Positions 1 to 5,798 of a DNA stretch of 6,092 nt are shown here, in pieces. Position 1 is the stretch's first letter; every line of letters begins with the position of its first letter. Made by a program: the position numbers and the translations under genes. This DNA comes from Candidatus Poseidoniaceae archaeon (GTDB lineage Archaea > Thermoplasmatota > Poseidoniia > Poseidoniales > Poseidoniaceae), in the NCBI GenBank assembly GCA_013329295.1, contig DUKP01000136.1, positions 1 through 6,092 of the forward strand, in the 5' to 3' direction. The notes under the pieces were generated by a model. The model was not told where the DNA came from and made no database searches. It worked only from the letters and a program-made list of their open reading frames with translations.

Positions 1-74
1 AGGCTATGCGACTGCCGCAGTAAGCCTTGCCAAATTAGATGTAGTCATGAATATGACGGTTGATATTATGTCAT

Positions 75-1091
75 TCAATTCTGCGATAAAGGTCCGAAAT
101 AACCTAACGATTCTGGTGGAATTGCTGACACTAAAACCAATAGTAGGAACATGTAGCCAAGATAATACAATGACCTGAAGAATGATTTTGCTGCCTTAGG
201 CATTCTCCCATTTTCATCAAAAGGCTCATTGGGGTCTATTGCCCAAACTGACGCTGAATACCACAATGTTAGCCCACCAGCGATGAAAGACCAAATTAAA
301 GGAAGGCCTGAATTTGGCCAAAAGCAAGGTACTGAGCCTAACATAAATAACAAAACACAATAAATTTTTGATTGAAACAATGTATGTTCTGTTCCTTTAA
401 CTTCATTCATCATTGGAACCTCTGCTTTAGCATATTCTCCAGAACGATACAAAGCTAGAGCCCAGAAATGAGGTGGAGTCCAAAGGAAAATCAGGGCAAA
501 TAACATCCAAGGTATTGCTGAACCCAAGTCTAGTGGATTGTAATTACTAGTGTAATCTGCTGCTGCTACTGCCCAGCCAATAAGTGGTGGAGTTGATCCT
601 GCTATACCTCCGATGACAATGTTTTGTGGCGTTCTTCTTTTTAGCCAAATTGTATAAATTAGAACATAAAACAAAACTGAGAAAAATGACCAAAAGGCTG
701 CTTTCCAACTCACTAACAAAAATAGTGCAGACCCAATTACAGCAATTATAATTCCAAAAATTAAGGCACCATTTGCCGAAATATGTCCTAATGGAACTGG
801 TCTGTTTTGGGTTCTTCTCATATGTTGGTCTATATCAGCATCGAACCACATATTGATGGCATTGGAGCCTCCAGCAGACAAAGTACCCCCTACTAAGGTA
901 ATTAAAGATGCAAAAAATGTATCTTCCCATGACCTGTCTACATCTATCAATCCATGCCTGGATAACATATCGTGAACTAATATAGCACATATTGCAGTTA
1001 TTTGTAACAAAACGATAACTCTTAATTTCATTAACTTGATGAAAACTTTTGGCCATCCAGGATGAGGAATTGCCGGTTTTATTTCGCTCAT
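75..1091 (-). CDS. ctaB: Protoheme IX farnesyltransferase (heme O synthase)
   Basis: CtaB/Cox10 is a membrane prenyltransferase of the UbiA superfamily. It transfers a farnesyl group from farnesyl diphosphate to heme B to make heme O, the precursor of heme A. The family signature is plain: N80-MWFDADIDQHMRRTQNRP, which holds the Asp-rich prenyl-diphosphate/Mg site. It is followed by LKRRTPQNIVIGGIAG near 150-165 and the WTPPHFWALAL block near 204-214, and hydrophobic segments run along the whole chain. The length of 338 residues is normal or slightly long. I chose the ATG at 1091, which lies 4 bases after the ctaA stop and behind an AGTGAT ribosome-binding site. An upstream in-frame ATG at 1118 would add 9 residues and overlap ctaA, and one at 1106 is also possible. 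The gene is second in a ctaA-ctaB unit. Identity is very secure; only the start is uncertain. Confidence 0.96.
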   Translation of the reverse strand: MSEIKPAIPHPGWPKVFIKLMKLRVIVLLQITAICAILVHDMLSRHGLIDVDRSWEDTFFASLITLVGGTLSAGGSNAINMWFDADIDQHMRRTQNRPVPLGHISANGALIFGIIIAVIGSALFLLVSWKAAFWSFFSVLFYVLIYTIWLKRRTPQNIVIGGIAGSTPPLIGWAVAAADYTSNYNPLDLGSAIPWMLFALIFLWTPPHFWALALYRSGEYAKAEVPMMNEVKGTEHTLFQSKIYCVLLFMLGSVPCFWPNSGLPLIWSFIAGGLTLWYSASVWAIDPNEPFDENGRMPKAAKSFFRSLYYLGYMFLLLVLVSAIPPESLGYFGPLSQN

Positions 1092-1094
1092 GAA

Positions 1095-1100
1095 ATCACT
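1095..1100 (-). promoter_or_regulatory. Ribosome-binding site of ctaB overlapping the ctaA stop
   Basis: On the minus strand the bases AGTGAT lie 3 bases before the ATG at 1091. They match the GGTGAT part of the archaeal anti-Shine-Dalgarno complement and include the TGA stop of ctaA. This arrangement suits translational coupling between the two heme genes and supports 1091 over the longer start at 1118. The match is short, so this is a moderate call. Confidence 0.4.
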
Positions 1101-2157
1101 CTTCATTGTCCTGTGCATCGCTTTGGCTTAATCTAAACATCATTGGGCCGCTTGCTGCAACTAGGAATGTTGATACCCCGAACAATAGGTGTAATAGAGA
1201 TATCCATTCAGGAAATTCGCCTATCTTTGCTTTGATTAGGTAAGCAGCCCCAATCATCAAATTACTGAACCACAGAATTGAGGTTAGAAGTAATGCATTG
1301 TAAAATGGTGTAGAGTTTTGAAAGTCATCTTTTTCCTCTTTTAATCTCAATAATGAAACAATCAACACCAGACCAACCAACAAAGCTCCAATTCTATGAA
1401 TCATCTGCACCAATATGCCTGAATTGTCAAGTGATGGAAGGAACTGACCATTACATTGTGGCCAAGCATCGGGGAATCCAACCGAACATGATTGATTGTA
1501 TTGTCCTCCTGCTGTTGAAGAAACCCAAGCACCCAAAATAAGTAGAATCAATACTGACATTGCCATCAAGTCAAATTTCTTTCGATAAAGTCGAACAAAG
1601 TCTGATTTAACCTTGATGAAACTCCAATTTGCTCCTTCCTTAACTCGAGTTAATTTGTATTGCCATATTATCGAAGCAGTAAATATCGAGGCTAATGACA
1701 AATGAAGCGCAACAGACCAATCTACATTATCATAGAATACTGTGATAGCGCCAACAAATGCTTGGGTAAATAATAAAATTGCAATGAATACTGAGGCATA
1801 GAAATTTTGTTTACCATAAAATTCTATTTTACGCTTTGCAACAAACACATTCAATAATACTGGAATTGCGATTACACCAACTAAGAATCTATGAAACCAT
1901 TCTAAGAATATTTCAAACACTGTATAGCGATGTTCCACGCCTCTTGAATCGATTTGATCGGGATTTTCTTCCCAGTAAGCCGCTTGTTCATCTTCTGATA
2001 TGTCAAAGCCATAAGTTCCAAAACATTTAGGCCAATCAGGGCAAGATTCACCTGCATCATGAATTCTTATCGCACCGCCAAAAGAGATAATTAACACGGC
2101 AAAAATCAACATAAAAAGAGGCAATGTTGAAGGGCGTCGCCACCAAGCCTCCTCCAT
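1096..2157 (-). CDS. ctaA: Heme A synthase, full-length eight-helix CtaA/Cox15
   Basis: CtaA oxidises the C8 methyl of heme O to the formyl group of heme A, used by aa3-type terminal oxidases. The protein has 353 residues and about eight membrane helices (roughly 13-31, 84-106, 118-138, 146-166, 196-215, 248-270, 285-307, 319-339), arranged as two related four-helix halves. All four expected heme-ligand histidines are visible: H89 in the ExxHR motif (E86-W-F-H-R), H152, H254 in MIHR, and H323. Each half keeps its outside cysteine pair: C39/C45 in CPDWPKC, and C224/C235. Some archaeal CtaA proteins are single-half forms, but this one is complete. The ATG at 2157 is the first possible start, because an in-frame TGA sits one codon upstream. 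It is the first gene of the ctaA-ctaB unit and diverges from the thioredoxin-like gene. I see no defect in its key residues. Confidence 0.96.
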   Translation of the reverse strand: MEEAWWRRPSTLPLFMLIFAVLIISFGGAIRIHDAGESCPDWPKCFGTYGFDISEDEQAAYWEENPDQIDSRGVEHRYTVFEIFLEWFHRFLVGVIAIPVLLNVFVAKRKIEFYGKQNFYASVFIAILLFTQAFVGAITVFYDNVDWSVALHLSLASIFTASIIWQYKLTRVKEGANWSFIKVKSDFVRLYRKKFDLMAMSVLILLILGAWVSSTAGGQYNQSCSVGFPDAWPQCNGQFLPSLDNSGILVQMIHRIGALLVGLVLIVSLLRLKEEKDDFQNSTPFYNALLLTSILWFSNLMIGAAYLIKAKIGEFPEWISLLHLLFGVSTFLVAASGPMMFRLSQSDAQDNEE

Positions 2158-2230
2158 GGTTCAATGGAGTAGAGTGCCCCTTTTGAACACATGCCTTAGA
2201 AATTTGACAAGTGATGGTTTAAAGAAACGC
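2110..2230. promoter_or_regulatory. Divergent start region of ctaA and the thioredoxin-like gene
   Basis: The first possible start codons of the two genes overlap on the palindrome CCATGG at 2154-2159, so promoters must lie inside coding sequence or the plus-strand gene starts later. Candidate elements are a palindromic TTTAAA at 2218-2223, about 60 bases upstream of the ctaA ATG, and an ATAAAAA run at 2111-2117, about 40 bases upstream of the plus-strand ATG. Neither has a convincing BRE next to it, so these are weak guesses at TATA boxes. Confidence 0.25.
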
Positions 2231-3115
2231 ATGCCAATGATGATGGTTTTTTTGATTTCTTCAATGCTAATAATGCCTTTTTCTGCTGCAGAGAATGAAA
2301 ATGACAATACTAACTCAGAAAGCGATTCTCTTGATATTTTAGATGTATTTGTACTTGATTTGCCATGTAATGATAATGAAACTTGTGAGCCTTCAAGACC
2401 TGAACATATGATTGAATATTTTGGCGCAGATTGGTGTGAACCATGTGAATCACTGGAGTTACTTTTAGAAACATTGGACTTTGAAAAAATTGCATTGATG
2501 CAACATCACCCATCGGTTCTTGATCAAAGTTATCTAAATCATTCCAAAAATAAATTCGAAAATACGTATCGATTGTTATTTATTCCATCCTTAGTAATCA
2601 ATAGTGATAGTTTACTAACGGGGTCAAGTCAAGGAATGGAATTAAATCAAAGTCTTGCCGAAATAGATAACAACTTTTCAGGCATTGATAACTTATCAGT
2701 TTCCAAAGGAATGGTTTATTGGAATACTACAACAAATTACAATTTGACAATATGGAAATTGGAATCTGTCAAGCATGAGTTGGATAATCGAACATTACCC
2801 TTTCTCGCAGTTGACAAAATGACAATTCCCAATTATTCCCGCGAGCAAAACATCAGTATGTGGTTAAATGATTCAACCAGTAGGTTGATTTTTGTCTTAC
2901 AAGAAGATAAAATCCAACCTTTGCAATCATTATCGACAAGTCCTACTGGAGAAAAAAATCTCAATTATGAATCTAATGAAGATTACGATTTACTTGCATA
3001 CGATGGCGGATATGACATTGCATTAATCGCATTTATCGGGTTGCTTTTGTGCTTAATGCCTGCACTAATTTGGTTTAGAAAACTCCAAAAACAAGATGCT
3101 TATGAATCGGAATAA
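2156..3115 (+). CDS. Secreted, membrane-anchored thioredoxin-like protein
   Basis: The predicted protein has 319 residues. Residues 23-45 look like a Sec signal peptide: a KKR cluster, then a hydrophobic Met-rich stretch ending SAA before an Asn/Glu-rich segment. A thioredoxin-like domain follows at about 60-175, with the active-site motif ADWCEPC (C94, C97) and a probable cis-proline loop at FIPS (P144). Residues 180-285 are a domain I do not recognise. A single helix at about 287-306 followed by RKLQKQ suggests a C-terminal anchor with the bulk outside the cell. Eleven N-x-S/T sequons lie between 74 and 240, and C71/C77 may form another disulfide. The true start is unclear: the ATG at 2156 is the longest, while a TTG at 2204 would give a better-proportioned signal peptide and an ATG at 2231 would lose the KKR. 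The position beside ctaA suggests, but does not show, a role in oxidase assembly. Confidence 0.82.
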   Translation: MVQWSRVPLLNTCLRNLTSDGLKKRMPMMMVFLISSMLIMPFSAAENENDNTNSESDSLDILDVFVLDLPCNDNETCEPSRPEHMIEYFGADWCEPCESLELLLETLDFEKIALMQHHPSVLDQSYLNHSKNKFENTYRLLFIPSLVINSDSLLTGSSQGMELNQSLAEIDNNFSGIDNLSVSKGMVYWNTTTNYNLTIWKLESVKHELDNRTLPFLAVDKMTIPNYSREQNISMWLNDSTSRLIFVLQEDKIQPLQSLSTSPTGEKNLNYESNEDYDLLAYDGGYDIALIAFIGLLLCLMPALIWFRKLQKQDAYESE

Positions 3116-3170
3116 TGTGGGTTAGTTTGAAAAACAACTGCACTTAGGCATGGCTACGACTGAGTGTCGA

Positions 3171-3176
3171 AGTGAT
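3171..3176 (+). promoter_or_regulatory. Ribosome-binding site of rpoK
   Basis: AGTGAT lies 4 bases before the ATG at 3181 and matches the GGTGAT part of the archaeal Shine-Dalgarno consensus. It is the same hexamer as in front of ctaB. Since the alternative GTG start at 3172 lies inside this hexamer, it argues for the ATG at 3181. Confidence 0.45.
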
Positions 3177-3180
3177 TGCT

Positions 3181-3435
3181 ATGGTAAAACCGATTCGTCT
3201 TCATACCCGATTTGAAAGAGCTAGAATTATTGGGGCAAGAGCCCTTCAAATTGGAATGGGCGCTCCACTCTATGCCAATGAAGATGTTCTACGTGAGGCA
3301 TTCAAAGAAGAACTAATTTCTCTTTATGGATTCGAAGAAGCATCGGTTAGATTTGTTCTTGACCCACTAAAAATCGCTCTTTATGAATATGAGCACGAAT
3401 TAATTCCAATTGATATTGACCCTCACGAAGACTAA
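3181..3435 (+). CDS. rpoK: DNA-directed RNA polymerase subunit K (Rpb6/omega family), with insertion
   Basis: RpoK is the archaeal counterpart of eukaryotic Rpb6 and bacterial omega, a small subunit that clamps the largest subunit during RNA polymerase assembly. The family core is clear: [21 protein letters not shown] at residues 9-29, then [17 protein letters not shown] at 61-77. Two things are odd. The stretch between MGAP and DPLKIA is about 31 residues, where archaeal RpoK and eukaryotic Rpb6 have roughly 8-10; the extra segment (about 33-59) looks helical and charged. The end reads [10 protein letters not shown], acidic, where the family normally has IPI followed by basic residues such as V-R-R. 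I chose the ATG at 3181 (84 residues) over a GTG at 3172, because the GTG lies in the ribosome-binding site. The gene sits 65 bases after the thioredoxin-like gene and could be its own unit; the linkage looks incidental. Confidence 0.9.
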   Translation: MVKPIRLHTRFERARIIGARALQIGMGAPLYANEDVLREAFKEELISLYGFEEASVRFVLDPLKIALYEYEHELIPIDIDPHED

Positions 3436-3436
3436 G

Positions 3437-4567
3437 TCATACTTGAGAGTTAAATCCGTAATAAGCTGAATTTGTAACTTCAGGTAACAAATCTCTTTTG
3501 ACCAAAATGGTCCTAATGGTCCATAAATCAACGAATATACGATATTTCAAGGTTGCATCAAGATAATCAACTCCACTTGATCCACCTGTACCCATCCTTC
3601 TACCAATCATTCTCTCAACCATTCTTGCGTGTGAATTTCTGAATAACAATATAGATTCTTCAAGTTCAACAAATGAATCAATGAGTGCTCTTGGCCAAGA
3701 CAATAGAGGTAATTCTCGATATGATTCAATGAATAAAAGTCCTGCTCTTGCTCTATTTGGTTTTTCACTTGGAAGAAGGAATTCTCTTGCACCCAATATT
3801 GATTTGTTTAATCTATCGCCAAGTGTTGATTCATCACCATGTCCAATCGATTTAAAGTGAGAAATTACCATTCCAGAATGAGTTTTCATAGCATCAAGGT
3901 GGCTTTCTATATAATCTGAAACTATTTTTTCGTCGTTTGAATCACTAGGTAAAGAACCATTTATTGGTGTGCGAGAAAGCCAATCATTGAGCAATTTATT
4001 AAGCGATGGTGAATTAATCATTTCTTCAAATTCAGTAAGCACGTTTGAAGATATTTTACCTTCTTTTTCCAACTTTTTCATATGACTCAAGGGATCCATG
4101 CCTGCATCTCTCTGTTGCTGCTCAAGACCAAGAATAATCTCGATTTGTCTTAATTGCCATGACTCAAAACCAGAAGAGGTACCTAATCGATCTCTAAATG
4201 ACAGAAAATCTTGAGGCGTTAAGGTTTCCATTACCTTCCACTGTTGTGACATTAAACCGAATACTGTAGACACTCTGTTAAGATGGTGAACTATTTTAGG
4301 CATTGAATTTTCGTCAATATTTTGACTATTCATTAGAGAATGAACTTCTTTTAACTCTGAAAGGACTAATTTAAACCATAATTCAAATGCCTGATGAACA
4401 ATAATGAAATGTTTCTCATCATTGCATGGTTCTGGCAAATAACCTTCAGGCCCCTCTTGTAATGTGAGCATTTCTTCTAACCTGAGATAATTTCCATAAG
4501 TCATTCGACTAGACCTCTCAACATCTTCCATGTTTAACGGATGACTAATAGAGACTTGAACTTTCAC
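3437..4567 (-). CDS. kynA: Tryptophan 2,3-dioxygenase, long form
   Basis: This cytoplasmic heme enzyme opens the indole ring of L-tryptophan with O2 to give N-formylkynurenine, the first step of the kynurenine pathway. Visible motifs are MTYGNYLRLEEML (22-34); H59-QAFELWFK with the distal histidine; ETLTPQDFLSFRDRLG with R125, equivalent to the carboxylate-binding arginine; SSGFESWQLRQIE (131-143); the proximal heme ligand H313 in RNSHARMVERMIG; and GTGGSSG (326-332), whose T327 should contact the substrate. At 376 residues it is much longer than the compact bacterial enzymes (about 280-300) and nearer the animal form (about 400); LNDWLSRTP near 193-201 resembles a stretch of the animal enzyme. 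The start shown is GTG at 4567; ATG at 4531 (residue 13) or ATG at 4501 (residue 22, preceded by GAGAGG) are credible. The gene looks monocistronic, and no kynurenine formamidase or kynureninase is in view. Confidence 0.95.
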   Translation of the reverse strand: MKVQVSISHPLNMEDVERSSRMTYGNYLRLEEMLTLQEGPEGYLPEPCNDEKHFIIVHQAFELWFKLVLSELKEVHSLMNSQNIDENSMPKIVHHLNRVSTVFGLMSQQWKVMETLTPQDFLSFRDRLGTSSGFESWQLRQIEIILGLEQQQRDAGMDPLSHMKKLEKEGKISSNVLTEFEEMINSPSLNKLLNDWLSRTPINGSLPSDSNDEKIVSDYIESHLDAMKTHSGMVISHFKSIGHGDESTLGDRLNKSILGAREFLLPSEKPNRARAGLLFIESYRELPLLSWPRALIDSFVELEESILLFRNSHARMVERMIGRRMGTGGSSGVDYLDATLKYRIFVDLWTIRTILVKRDLLPEVTNSAYYGFNSQV

Positions 4568-4677
4568 TGTCTTTTCGACAAAATGTAAAAACTGGAGGTA
4601 GTTTTTGGTGATTGTTTTTATCGCAGTATGAAAAATAAGTCCATAATGCTCATAGGGGGGACACTAAACCCCTCGAC
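4568..4677. promoter_or_regulatory. Divergent promoter region between kynA and purP
   Basis: These 110 bases separate two genes transcribed away from each other, so both promoters should be here or just inside the genes. AT-rich TATA-like candidates are AAAAATAAG at 4631-4639 for purP, TTTTTACA (4584-4591 read on the minus strand) for kynA, and GATAAAAAC (4614-4622 read on the minus strand), also for kynA. The first would put the purP transcript start around 4660. The kynA box at 4584-4591 would put its transcript start at or past the GTG at 4567, which would favour a later kynA start. None is strong enough to pick out with confidence. Confidence 0.4.
4654..4673 (+). promoter_or_regulatory. 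Short inverted repeat just before the purP start
   Basis: AGGGG at 4654-4658 pairs perfectly with CCCCT at 4669-4673 across a 10-base loop, and the repeat ends 4 bases before the purP ATG. In an AT-rich region such a run of G and C stands out. It could fold in the mRNA leader and affect translation, serve as a protein-binding site in the promoter, or be incidental. No normally spaced Shine-Dalgarno site is visible; the G-run is too far from the ATG. Confidence 0.35.
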
Positions 4678-5790
4678 ATGGGCGTAGACACGGATACTCT
4701 GGAATCTTGGCTTTCCGACTACGACCTTGACAACTTAACAATAGGAGTTGTCGCATCTCACTCGTCTTTACAAATCCTTCATGGGGCAAGAAAAGAAGGT
4801 TTTCGAACTCTAGGAATAGCTGTTGGTGAAAACCGTAGAAAGTTCTACCAAGCATTTCCTGGCGCTGATCCAGATGAATGGTTAATGTTAGAAGATTATC
4901 GAGAAATGTTAGATTATGCAGAATGGTTTAGGAAGCGTAACGTGATAATAATCCCACACGGTTCTCTTGTAGAATATCTTGGCTCTACAAATTTCAAAAA
5001 TCTCCAAGTCCCCACTTTTGGGAATAGAGGAATCCTTCACTGGGAAAGTAGTAGACAAAGACAAAGAGATTGGTTAGAAGCTGGTGGTTGTGACATGCCT
5101 AAAGTATTGGATGACCCACACAATATCGATGGCCCAGTAATTGTCAAGTACGCTGGAGCAAAAGGTGGTAGAGGTTACTTTATCGCAAGAGATTATCGTG
5201 ACTTCCGTAGAAATGTCGACATAGAGGAAGAATTCACTATCCAAGAATATGTCCTTGGCTGCCGTTATTATTTGCATTTCTTCTTTGACCCAATTGCTGA
5301 GGATGGATATCAAGTTCAAGGGAAAGGCAAACATGCAGGAAAAAATCTTGGAAGACTTGAGTTACTATCAATGGATAGAAGAGATGAATCTAATGTTGAT
5401 GAGTTCTACAAATTAGGTTCTTTGAGAGACTTGCGTGAAATGAGCTTAGAGCCTTCTTTTGTTGTAACTGGCAATCAACCAGTAGTGATTAGAGAATCGT
5501 TACTTCCTAAAGCATTTGAAATGGCAGAGGGAACTGTAGCCGAATCTTTCGTTCTTGAAGAGGGGAGTCGTGGCATGATAGGTCCTTTCTGCTTGGAAAC
5601 AATTGTTACTGATCAATTAGAATTCAAAGTCTTTGAAATAAGTGCAAGAATTGTTGCAGGCTCCAATCCATTTGTTGGAGGTTCACCTTATTCCGATATC
5701 AACGAAGAAAGGATGTCAACTGGTAGAAGAATTGCTAGGTCAATAAAGAAAGCAAAAAATGAATCTCGCTTGACAGATATTCTATCATGA
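4678..5790 (+). CDS. purP: Formate-dependent AICAR formyltransferase (FAICAR synthetase)
   Basis: PurP is the archaeal enzyme for the ninth step of IMP synthesis. It joins formate to AICAR using ATP to make FAICAR, in place of the folate-dependent PurH transformylase. The protein has 370 residues, close to characterised archaeal PurP (about 360). Family features in order are the N-terminal ASHSSLQILHGARKEGFRT (26-44), IPHGSLVEYLG (92-102), GNRGILHWESSRQRQRDWL (115-133), the ATP-grasp nucleotide-binding stretch VIVKYAGAKGGRGYFIA (154-170), the FTIQEYVLGCRYYLHFF block (186-202), GMIGPFCLETI (299-309), and the metal/ATP-site region FEISARIVAGSNPFVGGSPY (319-338). The ATG at 4678 is the only in-frame ATG after an upstream stop at 4636-4638. 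The gene faces kynA head to head and ends 8 bases from the next, convergent, gene. I see nothing missing or broken. Confidence 0.97.
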   Translation: MGVDTDTLESWLSDYDLDNLTIGVVASHSSLQILHGARKEGFRTLGIAVGENRRKFYQAFPGADPDEWLMLEDYREMLDYAEWFRKRNVIIIPHGSLVEYLGSTNFKNLQVPTFGNRGILHWESSRQRQRDWLEAGGCDMPKVLDDPHNIDGPVIVKYAGAKGGRGYFIARDYRDFRRNVDIEEEFTIQEYVLGCRYYLHFFFDPIAEDGYQVQGKGKHAGKNLGRLELLSMDRRDESNVDEFYKLGSLRDLREMSLEPSFVVTGNQPVVIRESLLPKAFEMAEGTVAESFVLEEGSRGMIGPFCLETIVTDQLEFKVFEISARIVAGSNPFVGGSPYSDINEERMSTGRRIARSIKKAKNESRLTDILS

Positions 5791-5798
5791 AATTATTT

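Noticed and set aside
2..178. A plus-strand frame open from the left edge, 58 codons, that could be the end of a convergent gene.
   Set aside because: It would overlap ctaB tail to tail by about 104 bases, and the 24 or so codons outside ctaB match nothing I recognise. The other plus frames close at 23 and 63, so an upstream gene could as well end at those points.
835..1056. Minus-strand frame of 73 codons inside ctaB.
   Set aside because: It is a shadow frame across the conserved Asp-rich region of ctaB and has no family resemblance.
1353..2030. Two plus-strand frames (1353-1541 and 1836-2030) antisense to ctaA.
   Set aside because: Both lie wholly within well-supported ctaA sequence and their translations look like out-of-frame readings.
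2310..2513. Minus-strand frame opposite the thioredoxin-like gene.
   Set aside because: It covers the CEPC active-site region, whose plus-strand reading is clearly coding.
3157..3169. Small inverted repeat CGAC-TGAGT-GTCG between the thioredoxin-like gene and rpoK as a terminator.
   Set aside because: The four-base stem is too short and has no T-run after it. It lies just ahead of the rpoK ribosome-binding site and is easily a chance repeat.
3172..3180. GTG start for rpoK giving three extra residues.
   Set aside because: The GTG is part of the AGTGAT ribosome-binding site for the ATG at 3181, and the family core begins well after either start.
3607..3792. Alternative minus-strand frame inside kynA.
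   Set aside because: It overlaps the heme-ligand region of the dioxygenase in another frame and is a shadow.
4664..5334. Minus-strand frames (4664-4855 and 5074-5334) opposite purP.
   Set aside because: purP is conserved along its whole length here, and the antisense products have no recognisable motif.
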